Below are positions 1-7,654 of a stretch of DNA of 64,000 nucleotides, in pieces; positions within the stretch are counted from its first letter, which is position 1, and every line of letters starts with the position of its first letter. This DNA is from SIRX01 sp965214475 (GTDB lineage: Bacteria; Actinomycetota; Rubrobacteria; Rubrobacterales; Rubrobacteraceae): contig OZ243953.1 of the NCBI GenBank assembly GCA_965214475.1, positions 2,108,001-2,172,000 on the forward strand, given 5' to 3'. The notes under the pieces are model-generated. The model made no database searches, was not told the DNA's origin, and worked only from the letters and a program-made list of their open reading frames with translations. The position numbers and the translations under genes were made by a program.

Positions 1-234
1 GTTGTCGAACATGGGTTCGAAGGGAACACTTTCGCTCGTCAGGAATTGCCATCTCACGGCTTTACTCCTGTTCTTGCACCACACAGTGACGTCCCATACC
101 GGATCGTCCCATTGGGTATTCCCGAGATCGAAGAGCCCCTTTGCCAAATCGACGAACTCTTCCACCGCCTCAGGGCGATCCTCGACCTCCCTCGCTCGGC
201 GAATCGGATGAGCTTGTCCGGCCTCGCCTGCCAT
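1..234 (-). CDS. Third gene of tyrosine-recombinase operon (partial, runs off left edge)
   Basis: An open frame starts with ATG at 234 and stays open for 78 codons to the window edge. Its ATG overlaps the stop of the recombinase upstream (TGATG), the same tight coupling seen between the two recombinases. The visible part is charged and soluble, with a Trp-rich stretch around residues 40-62 (WDDPVWDVTVWCKNR). I do not recognise a domain. In Tn554-type elements a third accessory gene (tnpC) follows the two recombinases, so position suggests an accessory transposition protein; this is inference only. Confidence 0.55.
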   Translation of the reverse strand, partial: MAGEAGQAHPIRRAREVEDRPEAVEEFVDLAKGLFDLGNTQWDDPVWDVTVWCKNRSKAVRWQFLTSESVPFEPMFDN

Positions 235-1802
235 CAACCGCCCCCCTTGGCGTTTTCGTGCTTTTTCGACCTTTTACTACGCTTCTGCGGCTGCGGAGGA
301 TTCTGACACGCCTCTACTACCTCCGAAACAGCCTGTAGCAGCTCGTCGAGTTGCCCGACGACCCGTGTACCTTCGTTTCCCCCTTCGTACTCAACGATTG
401 CTTCACGCTGCTCCCGGATGCTGGAAGCAAGTCCTTCGTGATCGACATTCCGCCAGGGCTGAAATCGTGGGCACGTGTAGCAGGAGTACGGAGGGTTGAG
501 CTGGCACAGGCCATTAATGCGTATGTCGCGTCCGCAGGTGCCTATACCTACGTCGCCGGTTTCGAAGGGTGCCTTAACCCGCTGTTCTTTCTTATCTCCT
601 AGCTCCGCGTCGGCTTCCGAGTCGACAACCTCACCGAGAAACCTGCTCACTAGAGGCTCGAGCGTCGAGCTTACCGCGCCGTCGATACGCGAGACCGAAT
701 CACCACGCATCTCGAAGTAGACGTCTACGTTCTGAACGTCACTGTGATCCATCAGGTCCACTACGATCTCCTCAGGAGATCCTCCGGCGACCAGCCGGGT
801 CGCGAAAGTCCGGCGAAAGCGGCGTGCGTTGAGCACTCCTTCTATCCTGCTCGAAAGACCGGATTCTCTTACAAACCGCTGCAACGCTTGACCAAATGAT
901 GAACTGGTCATTGGCTCACCAGCATCGGTGAGCAGGAGGAAGGGGTCCTCCATGCCGAGCCGGTCACGAATTGTGGCGGTGACGGTTACGTAATCACCCA
1001 GTAACCGTCCGAGCTGCGGGCTCAGGGGTCTCTGCCTCCTCTCCCGATAACCATCGCCTTTCTTCGACCGCGGCAAATTCAAGTGGTAGATGGGCTCGCC
1101 GCTGGTTTCGTAGACGATGTAGTCACGGGCTCGAAGCTGACAAAACTGTGCCGAGTTGGCGCCGAGCTCGACACAAAGCTCGATGCACACCTGTGACAGC
1201 ATAGAGACCGTATCCAATGCCAGCCTCTGGCGCACGAAATGGAACGCTTCTTCGGAGAGAGGTCCTTTCTCCCGATCTCCGGTTAGTACGGCCTCTCCCT
1301 TTGCATTACCTTGAATGCGCAAGGCGTTCAACTTACTGGTAATTTGCCTACTGAATCCTGCGTACTCGGCATCCGAGGCCCAGACGTAGAAGTGGCGGAG
1401 GCGGGCAAACTCGTATTCCCGTTCTTTCGACCGTAGAAAAGACAAGTAGCGTAAGAGAAGATCCTCGTCAACATCTTCCCAGGAGAAAACGTTACAACTC
1501 TCCTGCTCAGATAAATAGCTGCAGAACAAACGAAATTGATTATAGGAGCTAAGGGTGTGCTGCGTAGACGTTGTCTCGAGTTGACGTATCAGGTATTCGG
1601 CCGGTGCTTCACCCTGGGGAGATGTAAGCGGAAACAAGGGCAATTTAGTGCGAAGCCGGAGCCATGCGCTGCGATTATCTGGCAAAGGCACCTGAAAGTC
1701 CCCCTCAGAGAGATGGACGGTACCCCCGTCTCTTAGCAATATTGTTCGGTCTTTGAAGTGTTCGTCGCCCGATGCAAAGGGAGTCCGCCTCGAAGAAGTC
1801 AA
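234..1802 (-). CDS. Tyrosine recombinase/phage integrase family protein (TnpB-like), possibly altered active site
   Basis: This 522-residue protein has the C-terminal tyrosine recombinase fold: RRFRRTFATRL (box II region) and a final MDHSDVQNVDVYFEMR with the candidate nucleophile Tyr. The usual first catalytic Arg (box I, TGLRxGE) is replaced by LGANSAQFCQL, and the box II His is Arg. After the catalytic part there is a Cys-rich segment (CGRD...GLCQL...CYTCPRF), which resembles the C-terminal extension of Tn554 TnpB-type recombinases. It starts with TTG overlapping the stop of the upstream recombinase (TTGA), so translation is probably coupled. It likely works with its partner in integration of a mobile element. 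Confidence 0.8.
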   Translation of the reverse strand: MTSSRRTPFASGDEHFKDRTILLRDGGTVHLSEGDFQVPLPDNRSAWLRLRTKLPLFPLTSPQGEAPAEYLIRQLETTSTQHTLSSYNQFRLFCSYLSEQESCNVFSWEDVDEDLLLRYLSFLRSKEREYEFARLRHFYVWASDAEYAGFSRQITSKLNALRIQGNAKGEAVLTGDREKGPLSEEAFHFVRQRLALDTVSMLSQVCIELCVELGANSAQFCQLRARDYIVYETSGEPIYHLNLPRSKKGDGYRERRQRPLSPQLGRLLGDYVTVTATIRDRLGMEDPFLLLTDAGEPMTSSSFGQALQRFVRESGLSSRIEGVLNARRFRRTFATRLVAGGSPEEIVVDLMDHSDVQNVDVYFEMRGDSVSRIDGAVSSTLEPLVSRFLGEVVDSEADAELGDKKEQRVKAPFETGDVGIGTCGRDIRINGLCQLNPPYSCYTCPRFQPWRNVDHEGLASSIREQREAIVEYEGGNEGTRVVGQLDELLQAVSEVVEACQNPPQPQKRSKRSKKHENAKGGG

Positions 1803-3070
1803 GGGCTAATCTCCTTCAATGAAAGCCTTGATGTCGACTCTGGCGGCTCGAATAGCGCTTTCTGGTACCCGGCTAAGAATTCGTTTGCCTTTCGTTGTCT
1901 CGCCAGACGTACATAAGGTTCAGCAGATAGATCCGAACTCCATCCGGCAATCTCTCTAAGGAGATCCTTACCGTTGGGTTCATCGACTACATCGGCGTAA
2001 ATGTTGTCCAGAAAGGTGTGACGGAACCTGTGCCATGTAAGTCGAAATCCGACAACCTTACTGATCTGTTCCACAACATGCCGTGCTCCCCGTAAGGATA
2101 GGGGTTCGCCACTTTGAGTAAGAAAGAGGTATGGGTATCGCGAACGCTCACGATACTGTGTAGCGTAGGCGCCTAAAATCCGTCTGATAGCCGCGGGTAC
2201 AAATAACTCACGCTCGTTCGTCTTTACTCGTGGCTCTTCTGGCCTCGGGTCGTTCGGGTCGTCCGGGTTACGTTTGACGGTGATGTGTTCCTCGCGGCCT
2301 CGCGGTATTTGATCGAGCGTCAACTTCAGTATCTCTCCTATTCGGACCCCCGTGTTTATGGCTAGATAAACCATCGTGAAGTTGCGGAAGCGTACCCTCG
2401 GATCCGGCCATACGTCTTCGCGTACCGGGTCCACGACCTGCCTTATCTTCTCCCACTCCTCATCCTTGAGAGCACCCACGAATCCGACAGCAGGTTCCCT
2501 GATTAGATGCTGTCTGAAAACTCGTTCTATTCGCTCGCGAGCCTCCTGAATGGCCCGCTGCTGTTCGCGCCTATCGCTTTCATCCCTGGCGTACATCTGA
2601 GCTGCCCACTTCAGAAAAAGCTCGATCTTGCGCCAGCGGCTGTTGAACGTGCCTGGGCTCAACACGTCGCTGGAAGTGCCTATGCTGCCGGCAACACCGA
2701 ATGTTCCCGACGTTTTGAGATACTGAGCGAGACTATAGATCCGCTTTGCGGAGATTCCTTTCCACTCGACGAGATACTTGTCGAGCGGTATGTCCAGTAC
2801 TTGGTCTGCCCATTCGTAGAACTTCTGTATGGCCCTAAGATCGTCGGTGAGGGTGGATGCGGCCACATGCTCCCGACGATCTAGTATCGACCATCTCAGG
2901 GCCAGCTCACACGGCACAGCCGTTTCACGCTCTACGAGTATGGGCAGCCGCTCACCCGTGGAAACCACCACTGTGCTGACAGAGTATTTAGTGTTCACTT
3001 CCCGGTTCACCCCCTTCCTGCAGCCCCCAATTTTCTGGACACTATAACTGAAAGGAATGGTTTCAAACAA
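1799..3070 (-). CDS. Tyrosine recombinase/site-specific integrase (TnpA-like)
   Basis: A 423-residue integrase with an N-terminal SAM-like core-binding domain (about residues 50-190) and a complete catalytic set: Arg in NTGVRIGEILKL, HRFRHTF (His-x-x-Arg), IAGWSS, and Tyr in EPYVRLARQR. It is the first gene of the recombinase trio. The longest frame starts at 3070, but a GTG at 2998 has the strong purine-rich site AAGGGGG 11 bases upstream and gives a more ordinary N-terminus (VNTKYSVST); I consider that start likely. The gene ends in a TTGA overlap with the next recombinase. Confidence 0.85.
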   Translation of the reverse strand: MFETIPFSYSVQKIGGCRKGVNREVNTKYSVSTVVVSTGERLPILVERETAVPCELALRWSILDRREHVAASTLTDDLRAIQKFYEWADQVLDIPLDKYLVEWKGISAKRIYSLAQYLKTSGTFGVAGSIGTSSDVLSPGTFNSRWRKIELFLKWAAQMYARDESDRREQQRAIQEARERIERVFRQHLIREPAVGFVGALKDEEWEKIRQVVDPVREDVWPDPRVRFRNFTMVYLAINTGVRIGEILKLTLDQIPRGREEHITVKRNPDDPNDPRPEEPRVKTNERELFVPAAIRRILGAYATQYRERSRYPYLFLTQSGEPLSLRGARHVVEQISKVVGFRLTWHRFRHTFLDNIYADVVDEPNGKDLLREIAGWSSDLSAEPYVRLARQRKANEFLAGYQKALFEPPESTSRLSLKEISP

Positions 3071-3226
3071 GGAAAATTACCGATAAAGTGAACACAATAC
3101 TTGACCTTGCCGATTAGTTGTCTGAAAGAGAGAAAAGGTCGAGACTGTAACAGTCTCGACCTTACAAGAGGTTTTATGCTGATTTGCAGGTTAAACGTTG
3201 TGGTTTATTGAACATTAAGTGGACAC
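2991..3226. repeat. Short inverted repeats upstream of the recombinase operon
   Basis: GTGTTCACTT at 2991-3000 has its exact reverse complement AAGTGAACAC at 3086-3095, and a 9/10 match AAGTGGACAC lies at 3217-3226. A related CTGGACACT is at 3036-3044. The first copy spans the proposed GTG start of the recombinase. Their spacing around the promoter region suggests recombinase-binding or element-end sites, or an operator; this is not proven. Confidence 0.4.
3135..3163 (-). terminator. Rho-independent terminator downstream of ssb
   Basis: A perfect 13-bp stem (AAGGTCGAGACTG at 3135-3147, its complement at 3151-3163) closes a 3-base loop. Read on the minus strand it is followed by TTTTCTCTCTTTC, the T-rich tail expected of an intrinsic terminator for the leftward ssb transcript. 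Confidence 0.8.
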
Positions 3227-3242
3227 TCTGTAAAGTGGCCGG

Positions 3243-3665
3243 TCAGAACGGAATGTCGTCGAAGTCTTCTTCGCTGATGCTTACATCGTCCTGCTGTCCC
3301 TGGCGCCCTTGTCGCTGGCCGCCCTGGCCGCCGCCTTCTCCACCGTCGCCGGCGCGACCGAGGAACTGGACATTGTCGGCGACGACGTCTACTTTGTTGC
3401 GCTTGGAGCCGTCCTGGGCCTCCCAGGAGCGGAACTGCAAGCGGCCCTCTACCAGTATGGGGTCTCCTTTTTTCTTGTAGTTTGCGATGGTTTCACCCAA
3501 CTCGCGCCATGCCGAGACGTCGAAGAAGTCTACTTCTTCGGTCTTCGAGCGCACCCGGTTTACCGCCATCCCAAAAGAGCAGACGGGGATTCCCCCATTC
3601 GTAAACCTGAGTTCCGGGTCTCGCGTGAGGTTTCCTGCGATTATCACCTTGTTGAAACTGACCAT
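3243..3665 (-). CDS. ssb: Single-stranded DNA-binding protein
   Basis: Binds single-stranded DNA during replication, recombination and repair. The 140-residue protein has the OB-fold start (VSFNKVIIAGNLTRDPELRFT), the WRELGETIANYKKKGDPILVEGRL core, a Gly/Gln-rich linker (about residues 105-128), and the conserved acidic tail DFDDIPF that recruits partner proteins. A clear ribosome binding site (GGGAGG) precedes ATG at 3665. It is the last gene of a leftward DNA-metabolism cluster with DnaD-like and DnaC-like genes and is followed by an intrinsic terminator. It is separated from the preceding gene by about 85 bases, so it may also have its own promoter. Confidence 0.97.
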   Translation of the reverse strand: MVSFNKVIIAGNLTRDPELRFTNGGIPVCSFGMAVNRVRSKTEEVDFFDVSAWRELGETIANYKKKGDPILVEGRLQFRSWEAQDGSKRNKVDVVADNVQFLGRAGDGGEGGGQGGQRQGRQGQQDDVSISEEDFDDIPF

Positions 3666-3750
3666 TTTTCCTCCCGGTAGCCCTCGTAAAACAGTTTACA
3701 GAAGCATACCCGCTCTTCGAACTTTATAACAGGCTCTTTTCTCATCCGTA

Positions 3751-4620
3751 TTAATACTCGGTTATCGCCACGTCTATCTGTTCGTCTTTTATCGTTACGA
3801 TCACATCTCCGTCCTCGTCGGTACGGAAGGTCTCAGCCCCGACGGTTTTCAAACGCCGGAGTGTTTGTGGCGTGGGATGCCCATACGAGTTCTCGCCGAC
3901 AGCGATCACCGCGACTTCCGGGCGGAAGCGGCTGAGGAACAACGGCGTCGTGCTAGTGTTGGAGCCATGATGCCCGACTTTTAGAATTGTAACGGGACCG
4001 GCGAAGCGTCCGGCGCTCATGTACTCCTCTGCCCGGTTTTCCGCATCCCCGGTCAACAGCACGCGGGCCTCGCCAAAGGTCAGTAGTAGCGAGACGGAGT
4101 CTTCGTTGGACTCACCGAATAGCCCACCTTCGCCCTCCGGCGGAGGCGAGAGCACTGTTACGTCCGTGCCGCCCCAGTCCATCTCCATACCGGCGCGAGC
4201 CTCGAAGACTTGGGCGCCTTCGTCCCGAACGGCCCTCAGGAAAGTGTTGAAGGTGGTCGTGCCCTTGTCGTCGTCGCCGGAGAGATAGACCTCAGAGACC
4301 GGGAAGGCGTCGAGTACGTCCGGCAATCCGCCGATGTGGTCGGCGTCTGGGTGGGTTGCGACGAGGCCGTCCAGCTCTTGAACGCCCCGGCTACGGAGAA
4401 AGTCAACCACCTCGGGGCCCGCCTCCGGCCTCCCCGCGTCTATGAGGTAGTTCTCGCCCCCGGATTGAACGAGAGTTGCGTCACCTTGTCCTACGTCTAT
4501 AAAGCTGACGGCCAGCGCACCGGCGGGCGGCGAAGAAGCGCCCGCGTTGGCAAGCCCGCAAGAAGCGGCGAGCAGCAGAAAAGCGGCGAGGAAAACGGTC
4601 CGGAAGGACCGACGAACCAA
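3751..4620 (-). CDS. ComEC/Rec2-type metallo-beta-lactamase domain protein, exported
   Basis: A stand-alone metallo-beta-lactamase domain like the one at the C-terminus of the DNA-uptake protein ComEC. Metal-binding motifs are visible: THPDADHIGG, LLTGDAE and GHHGSNTS. The N-terminus is a signal peptide (VRRSFRTVFLAAFLLLAASC), with a weak lipobox ending in Cys, so the enzyme should act outside the membrane or be anchored to it. I place the start at the TTG at 4620, just after the upstream stop codon; a longer frame with a TTG at 4662 overlaps the upstream gene by 37 bases. The substrate is unknown; an extracellular nuclease or phosphodiesterase role is plausible from the family. Confidence 0.8.
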   Translation of the reverse strand: MVRRSFRTVFLAAFLLLAASCGLANAGASSPPAGALAVSFIDVGQGDATLVQSGGENYLIDAGRPEAGPEVVDFLRSRGVQELDGLVATHPDADHIGGLPDVLDAFPVSEVYLSGDDDKGTTTFNTFLRAVRDEGAQVFEARAGMEMDWGGTDVTVLSPPPEGEGGLFGESNEDSVSLLLTFGEARVLLTGDAENRAEEYMSAGRFAGPVTILKVGHHGSNTSTTPLFLSRFRPEVAVIAVGENSYGHPTPQTLRRLKTVGAETFRTDEDGDVIVTIKDEQIDVAITEY

Positions 4621-4625
4621 TTTTT

Positions 4626-5330
4626 CTATCCCTGGTCTTCGGGGGTTAGGCGGTCGATCCAATCGTCGGCCTCGATGCGCGTGAGATCCGTCAACGGCTT
4701 GCCGATACGGCCCTCAAGCCGCTCTACCCCGTTCTCGCCCCGCCACTCGACCGCCAGTGTCTTTAGAAGGTCTACCTGGCTCTTACGGGCCTTCTGCGAA
4801 CCCCTAGCGGCGCCTCTGGCAGTGCCACTGGCAGTGCCACTGGCAGTGCCTTTGGAGGAATCGCCACCTTCAGCGGGGGCTTCGGTCTTACCGTTCGACT
4901 CGCTCGGCGGTTCTTGTTCGACCGGCTGGGGTCTGGCGGCCCGAACGGGGGTAGGCCGGGAACGGGGAGCAGAGTAGTTGGCGGGTGGGGCATCATCGCC
5001 GTCGGAGAGTTCTTCCATAGCGGTCACCCCAACGTTTACGGCATCTCGAAGCGCCCGGGCCTTGGCCCTCGTCTCCGCCATACGCAAAAGGTGCGGCACG
5101 ATGTTGCGCCCGACGTTCTCCGGGGAGGCGTCCCCGATACCGGAGAATCGGCGGCCATCCTCCAGCTCTACCGTGGCCTTTACGACAGCCACACGGCCGT
5201 TCGAGTCATCAGGGACTTGCAGAAGCTCGGTGTCGATACCTTTCAGGCCGCGATTGTGGGCTTCGTCTAGAAGGCCGGCAAAGAGGACGTATTGTTTGCC
5301 CTGGCGGGTGATCATGAACTCGTCGCGCAT
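4626..5330 (-). CDS. Conserved protein of unknown function in primosome-like operon
   Basis: A 234-residue protein. The N-terminal 105 residues look like a compact conserved domain (FMITRQGKQYVLFAGLLDEA, FSGIGDASPENVG, RMAETRAKARALRDAVNVG); the Gly-Asp and Arg-rich helix pattern is reminiscent of Rad52-like or single-strand annealing folds, but I cannot confirm that. A low-complexity linker follows with GTASGTASGTARGAARG, encoded by a 12-bp tandem repeat. The C-terminal 60 residues form a small helical module. It lies 3 bases after the DnaC-like ATPase gene and before the MBL gene, so it probably works with single-stranded DNA and ssb. Confidence 0.75.
   Translation of the reverse strand: MRDEFMITRQGKQYVLFAGLLDEAHNRGLKGIDTELLQVPDDSNGRVAVVKATVELEDGRRFSGIGDASPENVGRNIVPHLLRMAETRAKARALRDAVNVGVTAMEELSDGDDAPPANYSAPRSRPTPVRAARPQPVEQEPPSESNGKTEAPAEGGDSSKGTASGTASGTARGAARGSQKARKSQVDLLKTLAVEWRGENGVERLEGRIGKPLTDLTRIEADDWIDRLTPEDQG
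4818..4850. repeat. 12-bp tandem repeat inside coding sequence
   Basis: GGCAGTGCCACT is repeated 2.75 times without mismatch. It encodes the GTAS repeats of the linker in the gene at 4626-5330. The unit length is a multiple of three, so slippage would change linker length without a frameshift. Confidence 0.85.
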
Positions 5331-5333
5331 AGT

Positions 5334-6200
5334 CTACGAACCTCTATTCCGGGCTGTCTCGCGGTAATCCTTGCCGGTGAGTTGCACACCCTCGCACATG
5401 GAGATTATGCGGCTGGCCGTTCGCTCTCCGAGCTTGGCGGGCAATTCCTCGGGGCCAATGTTCGAGGTGAAGAGCGTCGGTAGCGCCTCCCGGTAGCGGT
5501 GGTTGACGATCACGAAAATGCGCTCCCGCACCCATTCAGTGACGCGCTCACTTCCCAGGTCGTCCAACACGAGGAAGTCGGCGTTTTTGACGGCGTCCAT
5601 CCACTCGTCCAGGTCCTGGCCCGGGTCTTTGTACGAGCCTCGCAAGTTGTCTAGAAGTTCCGGCACGGTCACGAAGAGCGAAGGTATGCGCTTACGGGTG
5701 ATCAACTCATTCATCACGGCGACCGCCAGATGCGTCTTGCCGGACCCGACGTCTCCGCAAAAGTAGAGTCCCAACCCGGCCTCCCGGTTCTCTTCCCAGC
5801 TTTCGAGGTACTTCTGGACTTTTTCGACGGCCTTCGTGGTGCTCGGGGGATTGGCGAAGGGATCGAAGTTGGAGAAACTGTAGCCTTTCATGCGTTTGGA
5901 GAGGCCGCTACGCTCCCGCAGGTTCCCGACCCGGGCTTCGCGGCGCATGGCGGCCCACTCGCGCTGGTCGTTTTTCTGCTCGCACTCCGGTGTGCAGGGA
6001 TGGTAGTCCCATTGGCCGGGCTTCTCGTACTTTCGCTGTAGGGCGGGTGGAAACTCTACCCACTCGGCCACCAACTCCCGGCCACAGTGCGGGCAGATCT
6101 CATCGTCCAGCCTCAATGCTTCCGCTCGTTGCCCTTTATTCACCGAAGAACCACTCGTAATCTTCCCGGCGTCGGGCAGCAGATTGTCTATTCGCTCCAC
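5334..6200 (-). CDS. DnaC/DnaI-like AAA+ ATPase (helicase loader) with zinc finger
   Basis: Family role: loading the replicative helicase onto DNA. The 288-residue protein has an N-terminal zinc finger (CPHCGRE and HPCTPEC), Walker A GDVGSGKTHLA, Walker B FLVLDDLG, and the sensor-1 region TLFTSNIGPEEL. The longest frame begins with GTG at 6200 after a good AGGGGGTGA site and overlaps the DnaD-like gene by 65 bases; a GTG at 6143 overlapping the stop codon is the alternative start. The order DnaD-like then DnaC-like repeats the Firmicutes DnaD/DnaI helicase-loading pair. An IstB-type transposition helper is less likely because there is no transposase nearby. Confidence 0.85.
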   Translation of the reverse strand: MERIDNLLPDAGKITSGSSVNKGQRAEALRLDDEICPHCGRELVAEWVEFPPALQRKYEKPGQWDYHPCTPECEQKNDQREWAAMRREARVGNLRERSGLSKRMKGYSFSNFDPFANPPSTTKAVEKVQKYLESWEENREAGLGLYFCGDVGSGKTHLAVAVMNELITRKRIPSLFVTVPELLDNLRGSYKDPGQDLDEWMDAVKNADFLVLDDLGSERVTEWVRERIFVIVNHRYREALPTLFTSNIGPEELPAKLGERTASRIISMCEGVQLTGKDYRETARNRGS

Positions 6201-6909
6201 CTCTCACCCCCTCTCCAACCTTCATGGCTCCACCTTTTACGGCGCCGCTCTGCTCTACCAGTCGGAGCTTCCGGTCCTGCTCGAAACGCTCCACGTCCTC
6301 GACCGTCTTTACGCCCCGCTCGACCCACCGCTCCAAAATGGAGCGCACGTAGCCGACCCGCCGGGCGTCGCGCTCGCTGGCGATCTTCAAGGCCTCCCGC
6401 ACCACGTCCGGCGACATGCCGTCCCGCCCACAGTAACCATTCAAGAACTCCAAAATGTGTGGCGCCGGCAGCGTGCCCATGAAGTTGAAGTAGTCGTCCG
6501 CAGAGACACCCTCCGGCTCCGCCCGGACGACCTCGATCTCGCGGTCGGGTTGTTCAGGGACGCGCTTTGGAGGGGTGGCCGCTCTCTTCTCGGGCTTCTC
6601 TGTCTTTTTCGACGACCTCCGGTTGCTCGGCGGGTGTTCCGCAACCTGCAGCCACCCATCTTGTTCCTTAACAAACTCGTTCTCTGAGAGTAGCTCGAAG
6701 CTCTCTTCCACGCTCTCCGGGGTGCTTCGTAGTAACTCGGCCACCTCTTCGATACCGACGTGTTCGAGGCCGACATCGGGCAGTATGCGGAGGAGTTCGT
6801 AGAGGGCTACGGCTTCTGCGCCGAGATGGGGCATCCAGCGGACGTAGAGGCGGGCGCGCGCTCCGCGCTGCCTCTCGTCCCCGGGCGGTGTCAGCCTAAA
6901 TCTCTCCAT
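6136..6909 (-). CDS. DnaD-like primosomal protein
   Basis: A 257-residue protein. Residues 20-95 look like a winged helix (VALYELLRILPDVG, ESFELLSENEFVKEQDGW). A charged linker follows (95-135). Residues 145-205 match the DnaD/DnaB C-terminal domain (YFNFMGTLPAPHILEFLNGY, then ARRVGYVRSILERWVERGVK, with the typical YxxxILxxW signature). The C-terminus is basic and Gly-rich. In Firmicutes this family remodels DNA and recruits the helicase loader; the DnaC-like gene just downstream supports the same role here. It is the first gene of the leftward cluster that ends in ssb. Confidence 0.8.
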   Translation of the reverse strand: MERFRLTPPGDERQRGARARLYVRWMPHLGAEAVALYELLRILPDVGLEHVGIEEVAELLRSTPESVEESFELLSENEFVKEQDGWLQVAEHPPSNRRSSKKTEKPEKRAATPPKRVPEQPDREIEVVRAEPEGVSADDYFNFMGTLPAPHILEFLNGYCGRDGMSPDVVREALKIASERDARRVGYVRSILERWVERGVKTVEDVERFEQDRKLRLVEQSGAVKGGAMKVGEGVRGGANRQSAARRREDYEWFFGE

Positions 6910-6951
6910 CTTGCCCGCCAGTATACCGGCCAGTGGCCGGACTCTCTACAT

Positions 6952-7218
6952 CTAGTTCATCATGGAGACCAGGATAACGCTGAGAATAGTACCCAGGATC
7001 AGGCTAAAGATACTGACAACTATGGCTATTGCACCTAACCTCCGGGCACCCTTTACGTAGCCTACCAGACCAAACACCATCCCCAGGGGTCCAAGGAGCA
7101 CCGGGATGAGTACAAAAGCCAGCGCCCCGACGACTATACCGGCCACGGCCCAATTGTGACCCGGAAGCCGGCCGCTAGGAGGTACTTCGTCTGTCCCCGG
7201 CGCAGATCTGTCTATCAC
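6952..7218 (-). CDS. Small DUF4190-like membrane protein
   Basis: An 88-residue protein with a short polar N-terminus and two or three hydrophobic helices (WAVAGIVVGALAFVLIPVLL, GMVFGLVGYVKGARRLG, AIVVSIFSLILGTILSVIL). The Gly-rich GLVGYVKGARRLG turn between helices resembles DUF4190 proteins of Actinobacteria. The function is unknown. It follows the similar gene at 7229-7570 with only a 10-base gap, so the two are probably cotranscribed and may be diverged duplicates. Confidence 0.7.
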   Translation of the reverse strand: MIDRSAPGTDEVPPSGRLPGHNWAVAGIVVGALAFVLIPVLLGPLGMVFGLVGYVKGARRLGAIAIVVSIFSLILGTILSVILVSMMN

Positions 7219-7228
7219 GCCACTACCT

Positions 7229-7570
7229 CTAATCAGCGACGGGTTCGTCAGTGGGCATGTTCCGGTCGTCGCCTTCTATGCCGGGGATGAGATTTTGGCT
7301 GGCGGCGAGCCCGAAAAATAGCACGGCGGTGCAGAGAATGATGGTTATGGTGCCGAATCGGTTGGAGCCGAGAAAATATCCCAAGATGCCGAGACAAATC
7401 CCTAAAGCACTCGGCAAGATGCTCGCGCCCGTACCGAAGAACGCGGCGACTATACCCATCACGGCCAGAATCACCCCTAGCCCGCATGCCGCACGTCCCC
7501 AAAAGAGTCTCGGACTCTCGACAGAATTCTCTTGTCCCGAGTCTTTGTCGGCTCTATCTTTCTCGCTCAA
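7229..7570 (-). CDS. Small membrane protein related to its neighbour
   Basis: A 113-residue protein with a polar N-terminus of about 25 residues, three hydrophobic segments (GLGVILAVMGIVAAFFG, LPSALGICLGILGYFLG, GTITIILCTAVLFFGLA) and an acidic tail. The internal GILGYFLGSNRFG turn parallels GLVGYVKGARRLG of the downstream gene, which suggests an old tandem duplication. No enzymatic motif is visible. Confidence 0.65.
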   Translation of the reverse strand: MSEKDRADKDSGQENSVESPRLFWGRAACGLGVILAVMGIVAAFFGTGASILPSALGICLGILGYFLGSNRFGTITIILCTAVLFFGLAASQNLIPGIEGDDRNMPTDEPVAD

Positions 7571-7654
7571 GCTCAGCGCCCCCCTCGACTGTTTACCAGT
7601 AACTACTATTTACACGAGAATTATCTTCCCGGACGCTAGTATAATCTCCATCTT

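Noticed and set aside
5334..6200. IstB-type insertion sequence helper
   Set aside because: No IstA transposase or terminal repeats are nearby, and the DnaD-like neighbour and zinc finger favour a helicase loader.
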